The position numbers and the translations under genes were made by a program. This document shows positions 1-9,760 of a stretch of DNA of 12,500 nt, piece after piece; within the stretch, counting starts at the first letter, position 1; each line of letters begins with the position of its first letter. The DNA lies in the NCBI GenBank assembly GCA_015478945.1, contig JABUQX010057214.1, forward strand, positions 12,501-25,000, given 5' to 3'. Below the pieces are notes generated by a model. That model did not search any database. It was not told where the DNA came from and was given only the letters and a program-made list of their open reading frames with translations. The DNA is from Trachelipus rathkii (taxonomy: Eukaryota; Arthropoda; Malacostraca; Isopoda; Trachelipodidae).

Positions 1-585
1 ATTTGAAAATGATTAATTTTCTGCTGGGGCAGCAAAGAGAGGTTACAAAAAAATAACCCTTGTTTCTTCCTGTGCTATTCGGAAGTAGGGCTACAATTTA
101 ACAACATTGGTGAAAATAATGCTGGACACCAAGAATCAGTTGACGCCAGTGACAAGAACATAAGAAATGAGCCTCTTCGTTGATAGGAATAATAAAATTG
201 TATTTCCCCCATTGCACATAAACTTGGGTTAATGAAGCAATTAGGTCAAAGTTCATGATCATGCTGGAGAACTGCTTCGCTACATTTTTTCAGATGCTTA
301 GTACAACTACCGACGATTATGGAGGAGCTCTCTTGAGTTCCAAGCAACTTGGCATGTATAATGAGCTACCAAAGTTTCGCTACTTTACTAGTGCACTTGG
401 ACGACTTTCCAGAGAACTTGGGTTACGTGAGCGAAGAGAAGGGTGAAACGCTTCATCAAGACATTGAAGTTATGGAAGAACGCTACCAAGGCCGATGGGA
501 CATCAACCTGATGACGATTATCTGGCTGGCCCTTGATGAGAGAAGTTTTAACGCAAGTTTTCAAAAATTCGAGATTAAATATTAT
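1..585 (+). pseudogene. Decayed relic of a multi-copy invertebrate protein family (transposon-like dispersal), 5' end outside the window
   Basis: I do not know a function for this family. I recognise it from memory as a dispersed, uncharacterised invertebrate family. Family-like blocks appear in order but in shifting frames: LKMINFLLGQQR (nt 3-38); GYKK, then a C-F-x-x-C cluster followed by RAT (about 41-101); DKNIRNEPL and VDRNNKIVFPPLH (about 150-217); LMKQ (229-240) and VKVHDHAGELLRY (245-283); SKQLG (about 340-354); and HLDDFPENLGYVSEEKGE running on to HQDIEVMEERYQGRWDINLM (394-513). One base is missing near nt 230 and one is extra near 241-244. An extra 2 bases and then 1 base around 367-393 cancel out and restore the HLDDFPENLG frame. 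A middle portion of about 60-70 residues expected between VKVHDHAGELLRY and SKQLG appears deleted. After WDINLM the frame breaks again, and a tail like EKF-stop-RKFSKI (540-570) contains a stop. No start codon lies inside the window. It is non-coding now. I am fairly sure of the family relation, less sure of the exact ends. Confidence 0.72.
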
Positions 586-707
586 AGATTGATTTTCGAA
601 GAAAGGTTTAACCCTTTATTACTCTTCAGTATTTTAGCGACATGGTAAGCCGAGCAGTTTAAGCAGGAATAGTATATCTAATTTCTCTTTGTTAGCCTTT
701 TTTTAGA
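586..707. other. Short AT-rich stretch without a gene
   Basis: Unremarkable AT-rich DNA lies between the end of the relic and the first TA tract. I see no continuation of the relic's protein blocks. Confidence 0.5.
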
Positions 708-919
708 CATATATATAATATATATAATATATATTAATATATCATATATATATATTATATATATTATATATATATTTATAATATATATAATATATTAATT
801 ATTATTATATATATATATAAAAAATTATATGATATATAAATATCAATACATATATATATATTATATATATTATATATATAATATAATATATATATATATA
901 AATATATATTATATATCTA

Positions 920-958
<39 letters not shown>

Positions 959-968
959 CGTATATATG
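708..968. repeat. Imperfect (TA)n microsatellite
   Basis: Alternating TA runs are broken by short interruptions (TAAT, ATCAT, TTTATAAT). The longest uninterrupted run is near 923-950. The tyrosine/isoleucine-rich frame it opens on the plus strand is an artefact of the repeat. Purity falls toward both ends, as in an old and repeatedly re-expanded tract. Confidence 0.95.
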
Positions 969-976
969 CGCGACCA

Positions 977-1042
977 TTTTTTATTTATTTATTTATTTAT
1001 TTATTTACTTATTTATCTATTTATCTATTTATTTATTTATTT
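977..1042. repeat. (TTTA)n tetranucleotide microsatellite with TTTC-like variants
   Basis: About 16 units of TTTA follow, with interspersed ACTTA and ATCTA variants, directly after the TA tract and a short GCGCGACC spacer. Confidence 0.95.
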
Positions 1043-1098
1043 CTGCAACAAAAAATTTTCCTACATAAATACATAAAAAAAAACAAAACAAAAAAAAC

Positions 1099-1317
1099 TC
1101 ACTTAATGAGTAAAAACTTGTAGCGGCGGAACAAAATGTCCTTCCTCTCTCTGAGAATCAACTCTATTGGAAATAGTTCTCCAATATTATTTGGAGAATC
1201 GGTGGAAGAATCATCACGCTTATATTTGCGAGCAATATTTTTAATTATCATCCGATTTACATCAAACCATAGGTATTGAGCGAGTGTTAAAAGCCATTTT
1301 TGAAGCATTTTCTGCAT
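1099..1317 (-). CDS. Doubtful short frame, possible internal exon of an unknown gene
   Basis: I do not recognise this 72-residue frame. It is the only frame in the first 4 kb whose composition is mixed rather than repeat-driven: it begins MQKMLQKWLLTLAQYL, passes through DDSSTDSPNNIGELFPIEL and ends ERKDILFRRYKFLLIK. On the minus strand its last sense codons run into AA/GTGAGT just before the stop, which is a good splice-donor match. That allows reading it as an exon ending near 1103 rather than a gene ending at the stop. Upstream of the ATG there is an AATAG/AG candidate acceptor, but no pyrimidine tract. It is bounded by the (TTTA)n and (TA)n tracts and has no visible partner exon in the window. 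It could equally be chance in AT-rich DNA, and I lean that way. Confidence 0.15.
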   Translation of the reverse strand: MQKMLQKWLLTLAQYLWFDVNRMIIKNIARKYKRDDSSTDSPNNIGELFPIELILRERKDILFRRYKFLLIK

Positions 1318-1438
1318 CTCTATTATTTCATTTTACTGACAATTGCAACCCCTTCCAAAAATTAATATATATTTTATGCTTTTGAGCCACAATTTCTCTA
1401 AATAGAACAAGGAGCATTTACATTTAATTTATATGATA
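1318..1438. other. AT-rich spacer, nothing recognised
   Basis: Unique AT-rich DNA between the doubtful frame and the next TA tract. No motif or coding signal is seen. Confidence 0.5.
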
Positions 1439-1525
1439 CCATATATAATATATATTATTATATATATATATATATATAATATATAATTATCTATATATAT
1501 AACATAAAATATATTTATATTATAT

Positions 1526-1593
<68 letters not shown>

Positions 1594-1594
1594 T
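1439..1594. repeat. (TA)n microsatellite, impure 5' half and pure 3' half
   Basis: TA-based runs are broken by AATATATTATTA and ATCTA interruptions up to about 1530. From about 1533 to 1588 there is a nearly uninterrupted (TA)n of some 28 units. Confidence 0.95.
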
Positions 1595-1690
1595 GTTTAA
1601 AAAAAGAATTAAGAAAAATACTTTCCAGAAATATAACACTGTAAATGAACAGTTTTACCAAGCGCCTTTTATTCTAATCCCTTCCCTACA

Positions 1691-1695
<5 letters not shown>

Positions 1696-1758
<63 letters not shown>

Positions 1759-1786
1759 CTTCTCTCTCTCTCTCTCTCTCTCTCTC
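1696..1786. repeat. (TC)n microsatellite
   Basis: About 45 TC dinucleotides with two phase breaks (CTCC near 1740 and CTCCTT near 1757). The strand-asymmetric polypyrimidine/polypurine composition opens a meaningless Ser/Leu frame. Confidence 0.97.
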
Positions 1787-1789
1787 ATC

Positions 1790-2250
1790 GTCATTCCGTT
1801 TTCTATTCCTAAAAGAGTAATAGAAAAAGAAAAGGTTTTTCTTTAATTTATGAAAAGACAAATGTAATTTTCTTTGTAGATTTTTATTTTATTTTTATTT
1901 TCTTTTATTTTATTTTTAGGGGGTTTAAGAAAAGGTAAAGAAAAAGTATGTGTTAGGCAAAGATTATAAAAAAAAAAAATAATGCAAATAGAAAAAGCAA
2001 TGAAAACCATAAAAACAAAAGAATTACAGTTTTTTTTTTTTTGGCTGTTTTTTCTTATATTCATTCCTTTTTTCCCTTTTCTTATTTTTCCCTTTTTTTC
2101 TCTTCGTGATTTTTTCTTTTGAGGTGAATTGTTTACTCGTGTATTTCTTGTTCATTTAGTAATTATTTATAACAATGACTCAATTTCTTACTGTGATAAT
2201 GAGCAAAACTTCTGGAAAGCAGAGGGGTAATTCACACACATTAACATACA
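1790..2250. other. AT-rich, T-tract-rich stretch without a gene
   Basis: The strand alternates between A-rich (1810-1840, 1920-2010) and T-rich (1865-1920, 2028-2120) patches, including a T run at 2030-2042. The minus-strand 73-residue frame inside it is lysine/asparagine/phenylalanine low complexity and shows no domain. No gene or RNA is supported. Confidence 0.6.
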
Positions 2251-3955
<1,705 letters not shown>

Positions 3956-3959
3956 TCCC

Positions 3960-4490
3960 TAATGTTGATAGAGGTAGGGGAGTCGAGTTGGTGTATATGT
4001 AGAATGTGCTAGGATGCTTCCTTATACGAGTTATTACCCCCCCTTTTCTAGCCTGACATATCGAAAGAAAATGATAGCTATTATTTAACATTCGATTAAT
4101 CGGGTAGTAGACATGAGGATTGGAATCCTGGCTAGAAGTGACGTCATAGGCGAGCCAGCTGGTTCAGCTGGTTCTAGCACTTCTAGCACTGTATTTATAT
4201 TGAGATAGGTGGCCCGAGTCTGGGTTCGATACCTACATAATCGATGCTGAGGAATCGATTCTGATGGTTTATAATGGAATCGGATCACTTCTAGTATGAG
4301 TTAGTACCCCGCCCCCCTTTTCTAGTGCTTCTAATGAGATATATCGTATGTCAGGGAATATACTCGATATAGATATCGATTCCTATATAATCGATGATGG
4401 TGAATCGATTCCCATTGTGTTTGATGGAATCGAATCACTTCTAGTATGAGTTAGTACCCCTACCCCCCTTTTCTAGTGCACCTAATCTAT
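3960..4490 (+). repeat. Diverged tandem units of about 150 bp, outer cluster
   Basis: A core like GAGTTAGTACCCC followed by a C run and CCTTTTCTAGTGC recurs at 4028-4040 (variant GAGTTATTACCCC), 4298-4310 and 4448-4460. The last two are exactly 150 bp apart. Each core is preceded by a segment containing AATCGAT, GGAATCG and ATCACTTCTAGTATGA. The full unit also appears further inward at 5299 and 5449 and, reverse-complemented, in the right arm. It behaves like a satellite or minisatellite and shows no coding signal. Confidence 0.75.
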
Positions 4491-4716
4491 TTCTTATTCT
4501 TCAAGCTACAGGGTCGAACAAAGTGTGGATTAGTATGTAATGGATGCTGCCGAGTTGAATGCCGTTGCGTTTGAGCCGCTAGGATGAACCGTTGAGGTTT
4601 TTAAAAACGTATCAACATGCGTTTTACGTGGTCAGTGTACCTTCGTCCAAAACATATCATGACGGGTGTCAAACAGGGGTAGTATGTCTCAAAAATGAGA
4701 TTCCGCGTAGTTACTT

Positions 4717-4752
4717 TTCCGAACGCCAGAGCCCCAGGGCCCAGCCGGGGGT
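4717..4752 (+). repeat. GC-rich conserved block of the left arm
   Basis: CCGAACGCCAGAGCCCCAGG followed by GCCCAGCCGGGGG is one of the best-preserved pieces shared by the two arms. Its counterpart is at 12134-12171 on the opposite strand. It is strikingly GC-rich for this window. Function is unknown. Confidence 0.7.
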
Positions 4753-4903
4753 CATTTAATAGGTAAGAAATGAACAAAGTCACATCGTCATGAAGCAAAA
4801 GAGGTGTTTAGAGCATCGGTTAATTCTTCAAACTTGGCAAGCGTTCTTTATATTTTGCAGAACATGTATGCAATCATATTGTTTCAAGCCGATACGGATA
4901 TAA

Positions 4904-4985
4904 GGGGGTTGTGCCCCGGCCCCCCCAAAAACTAAAAATGGACTTAGAAGCTAAAATTTGGTGAGTGAAAAGCAAAAAACAAGTG
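4904..4985 (+). repeat. G/C-run block with conserved flank, left arm
   Basis: GGGGGTTGTGCCCCGGCCCCCCC followed by AAAAACT and AATGGACTTAGAAGCTAAAA. The right arm carries the mirrored version at about 11925-11995 with longer G and C runs. This looks like a stretch of a dispersed repeat rather than a gene. Confidence 0.6.
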
Positions 4986-5244
4986 AAATAGAATGGCTAA
5001 GTTAAATTAATTAGCAAACCATATGGGACGGAGCCGGAGCTGGTGAATTGCGGTGCAGAATGGAATTCGGCTCCAACAATATTAGGACAAATAGGTGTTA
5101 CATAATGTTTTATGGTGATAGATCTCAATTTATTGGAGGATTTCAGTGGTACAACTGATTCTTACTAGCTTGCTAGCAACGACATGTGCCTACATCCTAG
5201 AATACACACCCAATGATTAGTGCCTAGCTATGTTTATAAGGTTA

Positions 5245-5490
5245 CGTGGATATCCGATTGGTGTATATTAGGAAAGTGTTAGGAATGCTTACTTCTACGA
5301 GTTAGTACACAATCCTTGTATCCTGCATTCTACCAGCAGTGACCTAATAACATGTCTAAACTTGTTATTAGCGTCTACACCTATGTTTTGAGGTATGAGG
5401 ATCGATTGGTGTTGATTAGAAGTTGTTAGGAATGGTTCCTTCTTCAGAAGGTTAGTACCCTTTAAACATCCTTTTTCTAGGTGCAAGTAT
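5245..5490 (+). repeat. Inner pair of about 150-bp units, left arm
   Basis: Two units of GATTGGTGT, TTAG, GTTAGGAATGCTT, TTCT and GAGTTAGTAC recur with cores at 5299-5310 and 5449-5460, exactly 150 bp apart. They are related to the outer cluster at 3960-4490. The counterparts in the right arm are near 11395-11620 in reverse orientation. Confidence 0.75.
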
Positions 5491-5788
5491 TGTCAAAAAC
5501 TTATGTATTTTTCACGACTTAAGAGAGTTGAACTTGTATCATATCCCTATGTGTTCGAGTATGCCGGAGTTGATTTCAATGGAGCAATATACCGAAGTGA
5601 TTCAAAGCTTTAACCTTAAGGTGTTTGCACCGGTTGCTGCGGTGCTCATATTGATTGGTTTTTAAATAGCTTTCAAGTTAAGTATATTTCTCTTCATAAT
5701 CGGGCTACCATGGATTGTTGAAGGTGCAAGATGTCATGTCAGTACCTGCCTAATCTTGAGTTACTGGAATGTAAACTGGTCCTAAGAC

Positions 5789-6085
5789 TCACACCTACAC
5801 ACCAGACACACAATCGGATAGGTATAAAACCCGCTAGGCTACTTAATACCACACGCAGCGTGCACGCTAGGCTACTTATACAACACTATAGCCCGCCATT
5901 GCATGCATCACCCCCCTAGCTCACACCTATCACCTATTACAGTAACACACAACTTTTATACATCACATAGCACCCCCATAGAACACTAATACACCGACAC
6001 CATGAGACACTTACACTCGACTACGCATAAGAACCTTACACTCACCATGTCCTATACACTAACACACAAGAGCACACACAATACA
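5789..6085 (+). repeat. CA-rich degenerate low-complexity tract, left arm
   Basis: The stretch is dominated by CAC, ACAC and CACTAACAC words with little G. A direct repeat CGCTAGGCTACTTA occurs at 5832-5845 and 5865-5878, a 33-bp period. It pairs with the GT-rich stretch 10757-11070 of the right arm, where a related direct repeat is also present. Confidence 0.75.
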
Positions 6086-6090
6086 GATAT

Positions 6091-6207
6091 TTTTGAGATG
6101 CATTCGAATATTGATGCTACACTTTGAGTCACTAAACTTTGATGCTCGTCATCTTTGGATGACTCATACTTTGATGCCGTCAGCTTTGATGACTCATCTT
6201 TGTTACT
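6091..6207 (+). repeat. Minisatellite with TTTGATGACTCA-like units, left arm
   Basis: Short units such as ACTTTGATGC, CATCTTTGGATGACTCAT and AGCTTTGATGACTCATCTTT are repeated with variation. The right arm carries the complementary array (TTGAGGCATCAAAG units) at 10642-10752. It abuts the GAA tract. Confidence 0.8.
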
Positions 6208-6213
6208 TTAAAA

Positions 6214-6538
6214 AAAAATACTAGAGGAGTAAAAGAAGAAGAAAAAAAGAAGAAGAAGAGAAGAAGAAGAAGAAGAACGAAGAAGAAGAAGAAGAAACTA
6301 AAGAAGGAAGAGAATGAAGAAGAAGAAGGAAGATAGAAGACAGAGCAATGAAGAAGAAGAAGATAGAAGAAAGAAGAAAAAGAAGAGAAAAGAAAAAGAA
6401 AAAGAAAAGAAAAAGAAAAAGAAAAGAAAAGAAAAAAGAAAAAGAAAGAAGAAGAAGAAAAAGAAAGAAGAGAAGAAAGAAGAAGAGAAGAAGAAGGAAG
6501 AGAGAAAAAGAAAGAAGAGAAAGAGAATTGAAGAAGAT
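6214..6538 (+). repeat. (GAA)n / mixed polypurine tract of about 320 bp
   Basis: The strand is almost entirely purine: GAA, GAAA and GAAAAA units with rare pyrimidine interruptions. The long Lys/Glu/Arg frames on this strand and the Phe/Leu/Ser frame on the other are repeat artefacts. Long GAA tracts are known to form triplex (H-DNA) structures and to stall replication. It pairs with the pyrimidine tract 10251-10638. Confidence 0.96.
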
Positions 6539-7270
6539 CTTATATGATGTGAGCATCATGAGCCGAGCGAGTTTGTGATGGCGGAGTCAGACTGAAATTC
6601 TGGCTCCGTTGCATCATTTGAGTCAAGTGAGGTGTCTGTTATATGTAGTTTTCGAATAGGACATAGATTTCCGATTATGGGGTTTTAACCCTAAACATCA
6701 GAGTTCGAGAGGAACGCTCATTAGGGGTGGGTTAACTCAGCTGAAAAAGAAGAGAAATTACAGAGTACATAAGACAAGAGAAAAGAATCAAAAGGAAATA
6801 AAGTTTCTTAGATAGAAAATAATGAATCATTGGAGGCCATTCCATGAAAAGATCACATAGCAGTTAGTAAATAGGGGGGTGCTATCACAACTTTTAAGTG
6901 TGTTATATATGTCTTCAGTGATGTAGAGGTATATTAAACAACTAGTTTCAACTACACTCAATACAGGTGTCTAGGGACAACTAATTGAGAAGGGCACCGA
7001 ACCAAAAGATGTGGTTTTTACCCTTTTAAATGAATTTTAAAAGGATATAAGGTGAGAGTAATAACATTAGACTTACGCTTCCTGTAACAAGCACCATGTT
7101 GCATAAATATATGGTAGCACCCATGATTGCATAATATTATGTAGCAAACAGCTCCTAGTTTTGTAAATAGGATATGAAACTAACCACTGAGAAAATTAAA
7201 ATGGTATCTCATTATGTCCATGGAACAACAATGGTGATAACATATGTTGTAGACAATCTGAGATAATCAA

Positions 7271-8009
7271 AGCAAAACGTTCAACTCGACCTTGTTTAAT
7301 GTATCTTATAATTCAAAGCCTATATAAAGATAATGTGTTATATGGTAATGTGTACTTGCATGTTATATTTGTATTGTATGTATGTGTATTTTAGTTTAGA
7401 GGTCGTATACACACAGTCTTACATTTTATTTCAAACTGAGGTATTTTTATTTATAGAAAAGCTGTTTATTAAAACCAAATTAGAGTTAAAAATTAAGCTA
7501 TAACCTATATAGTAAAAATTAAAGTTGGGGACTCGTCCAAACTTAATTTAAAATATCATGTTGAAAGATAACATTTATATTTTCATTATATTAATACTAA
7601 ATGTTTTTTGAAAAACATTGTCTTTTGATGAAATGATGTTGGATTGTTCCAAGACATACTTAAAAACATTCAATTTAGAAAAAAGATGTCAAAATTTTAT
7701 GAAAAATGCTTTTATAATGGACCATTAAGCAATAAAGCAGTAAAGCAGTAAAGCAGATACGAGTGCAAACAGCTGACACAAGGGGCCCTCCAGTCCACCC
7801 CCCACGCTACCTCATTGTTTCACCTGCTTTTAGACTGCTTTACCATATCTTACTATGTGAAAAAAATATATGTATCCCTGATTTTTTGTTCAATCATATA
7901 CATTTGTATTTCCCATTTCTTTTTCTTAGAAACTTTTTTTTAAAAACTTAGAAATTATTATAAATATTTTAACAATTTGTAACACTTAAGAGACATGGTG
8001 GTAGACCTT
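7271..8009. other. Unique AT-rich DNA at the left of the inverted-repeat loop, no gene
   Basis: No match is seen to the right arm beyond about 7270. The only notable element is a short tandem AATAAAGCAGTAAAGCAGTAA (7731-7751), with GTAAAGCAGT (7740-7749) mirrored by ACTGCTTTAC (7834-7843). Between them is a small GC-rich patch (GGGGCCCTCCAGTCCACCCC). Stop codons are dense in all frames and no gene is supported. Confidence 0.55.
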
Positions 8010-8055
8010 TATATATTATATATATATATATACGTATATATATATTTATATATAG

Positions 8056-8138
<83 letters not shown>
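8010..8138. repeat. (TA)n microsatellite in the loop
   Basis: TA runs with a few interruptions (ACGTA, TTTATA, AGTA) are followed by a pure run of about 22 units ending at 8136. Confidence 0.95.
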
Positions 8139-8140
<2 letters not shown>

Positions 8141-8148
8141 TAAACACT

Positions 8149-9190
8149 ACATTAACAAATTTCCTACTTAAGGCGCAGTAAAGTAACTTAACACTCACAG
8201 CAAAAACTAACATACTTTCAACTTTGTTAAGGCTACATAATACATATCACTGAAATTTTACATTAACATCATATTATTGAACAAAGATTTATCGTATCCT
8301 AACCTAACGTATTGTAATAACTAAGAATAAATCACACTACGTACACACGCACACATCACCCACACAATACAGAACAAACACCACACACACACTCTACACG
8401 ACGCACCTCAGCCTAGCGAACACAGAGGAATATTGGGCAAGTGACAAAGTTTTCACTTAATTAAAGCTAAATAAGCATCACTAAACTAAGAATATAATGT
8501 ACAAAGACGGACCTAACAACTAAATGAATACCTTATAACCTTAACAATTCCGTGCAACCCTCAACATAATGAAAGTACAAAAATAAGCAATAACAAAACG
8601 TAACCTGGTAGTTACAAAACTCATCATGTCTTTAACAAATCATGTTAAGTTTTACATTAACATAGTAATTCGATTTTAACAAAGATTTAAACGTATCCTA
8701 ACCCTAATTATTGTAATGAAAACTAAGAATAAATTCAAGACACCCTGACACACACACAACACACAACACTCACACACACACATCAACACACACAGCACAC
8801 ACACACACATACAAATTACACGAATTATAGTGTAACGTATACAAATGTTTTTCAACATTAATAAAGCCAACAATAGCAAACACCTGACTAATGAATATAG
8901 ATATTAACAACGAACAAAATTTAACATACTTATAACACGAATAAACTGTTACATTAACAAAGTTCATACTTAACAACAGTAAACAGCTAACATTACATAC
9001 AAAAACGTAACCGGTTTAATCTTTCAGAATCATATCAAATCTATAAATGCCATTTTTGCTTTTAAAATGGTAATGTTTAGCAAAAAATTCTATCATAACT
9101 CTGTCGTAGTTTATCATACTGACTACGAATAAATTGCTAACGTACCAAAGTTTTTCAGCATTACATAGTAAATTTATCAATTACAAATCA
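8149..9190. repeat. Roughly 400-bp tandem repeat, two copies plus a shorter third
   Basis: CATTAACAT, then AACAAAGATTTA, CGTATCCTAACC, ATTGTAAT and ACTAAGAATAAATCA at 8261-8332 recur at 8655-8737, a period near 394-404 bp. Both are followed by a CA-rich segment (8341-8400; 8745-8815). ACATTAACAAA..TC.TACTTAA at 8150 recurs at 8951. TAACGTATACAAATGTTTTTCA (8840) has a third relative, CTAACGTACCAAAGTTTTTCA, at 9138, offset by about 295 bp because that copy lacks the CA tract. AAAACGTAACC occurs at 8596 and 9004. Copies are well diverged and non-coding. Confidence 0.7.
8745..8815. repeat. (CA)n-rich microsatellite
   Basis: Interrupted CACACA runs lie inside the second copy of the 400-bp repeat; the first copy has a more degenerate equivalent at 8341-8400. 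The Cys/Val-rich minus-strand frames across it are artefacts. Confidence 0.9.
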
Positions 9191-9435
9191 TTTTAAAGAC
9201 TAAGAGCACAACCTTTCTACCAGTTCAAATCTAAAACGAAATATGAGATAAATAATCCAGAGAGAAAAGATAAGGCAATATTATACGGAACAAACAAAAG
9301 TTTAAGAGATGTAAGGGATGAGTATCAAGCGCATCACGAATAGATCTAGGATGATTCAGTCAATCACAGATGATTGCGTAAATATAAAGTAACGATATGT
9401 CCAAAATGGAAATAGCATCCAAAGTCTTACACTGA
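9191..9435. other. AT-rich spacer in the loop, nothing recognised
   Basis: Unique sequence with frequent stops in all frames. No repeat partner was found in the window. Confidence 0.5.
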
Positions 9436-9538
9436 TATCTATATATATATTAATATATATATATGATATATTATATAACTATAGTATATATATATAGTAT
9501 TAATAATATATTATATATATATATATATATATAGTATA
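9436..9538. repeat. Imperfect (TA)n microsatellite at the inner edge of the right arm
   Basis: TA runs are broken by TTAA, GATA and AGTATTAATAA. Recognisable arm homology begins immediately after it, at about 9540, so this tract marks the inner boundary of the right arm. Confidence 0.93.
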
Positions 9539-9630
9539 TTGAATTGATATTCAGTTGTACACTATGTATAACCATTGGTGTATGACTAAGGAGTACATTT
9601 AAGTTCTCTTGTGATAGTTTTCATATATAT

Positions 9631-9726
9631 TTGTACAGAACATAGGCTGTTGCTACATATAATTATATGCAACATGTGGCTGTTGACAGTAGCTGTTAGT
9701 CTACTGTCAATTATTGAACTGTACAA
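9631..9726 (+). other. Nested hairpin structure (three-way-junction-like)
   Basis: An outer 8-bp pair, TTGTACAG (9631-9638) with CTGTACAA (9719-9726), encloses two hairpins. The first is GTTGC-tac-ATATAATTATATGCAAC (9649-9673), with a 3-base bulge. The second is a perfect 10-bp stem, TTGACAGTAG (9683-9692) with CTACTGTCAA (9701-9710), with an 8-base loop. GGCTGTTG occurs just before and between the hairpins. The left arm keeps two versions of the first hairpin (TTGC..GCA at about 7098-7147) but not the perfect second stem. No known RNA family is recognised. Confidence 0.5.
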
Positions 9727-9760
9727 TCCTTTAAAATTTCATTAAAAGGTAGAAAACACA

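Larger units (their letters stand above)
4390..7270 (+). repeat. Left arm of a large imperfect inverted repeat (about 2.9 kb)
   Basis: Read forward, this arm matches the reverse complement of about 9540-12500 along its length with short indels. Anchor matches include ATCAACATGCGTTTT (4611) with AAAACGCATGTTGAT (12250), CATATCATGACGGGTGT (4651) with its complement near 12220-12236, CGAACGCCAGAG (4720) with CTCTGGCGTTCG (12159), AATGGACTTAGAAGCT (4936) with its near-complement near 11943-11960, CTTCAGTGATGTAGAG (6913) with CTACATCACTGAAG (9841), and CCATGTTGCAT (7094) with its near-complement near 9670. Corresponding coordinates sum to about 16,770-16,890 throughout, so the arms are collinear. 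I see no protein-coding frame that survives in both arms. Confidence 0.88.

Noticed and set aside
829..1068. Tyr/Ile-rich plus-strand frame
   Set aside because: It is produced entirely by the (TA)n and (TTTA)n microsatellites; its composition has no protein-like variety.
1593..1820. Ser/Leu-rich plus-strand frame
   Set aside because: It is driven by the (TC)n tract, with short unrelated ends.
4129..4233. Possible tRNA or tRNA-like element (TGGCTAGAAGTG and GGTTCGATACC)
   Set aside because: The A-box-like and B-box-like words are over 90 bp apart and no cloverleaf stems can be drawn around them.
4601..4798. 65-residue minus-strand frame in the left arm
   Set aside because: The equivalent frame is not kept in the right arm, no domain is recognisable, and indels between arms are not multiples of three.
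6221..6578. Lys/Glu/Arg-rich and Phe/Leu/Ser-rich frames resembling charged coiled coil or membrane proteins
   Set aside because: They are three overlapping frames on both strands of a polypurine microsatellite; apparent coiled coil and hydrophobicity are artefacts.
8298..8309. Interstitial telomere-like CCTAACCTAACG (arthropod-type TTAGG)
   Set aside because: There are only two units, and the matching position in the second tandem copy reads CCTAACCCTAATT. This is too short to distinguish from chance.
8149..9190. CRISPR-like regular repeats
   Set aside because: The period is about 400 bp, copies are diverged, and there is no short exact repeat with unique spacers; the context is eukaryotic.
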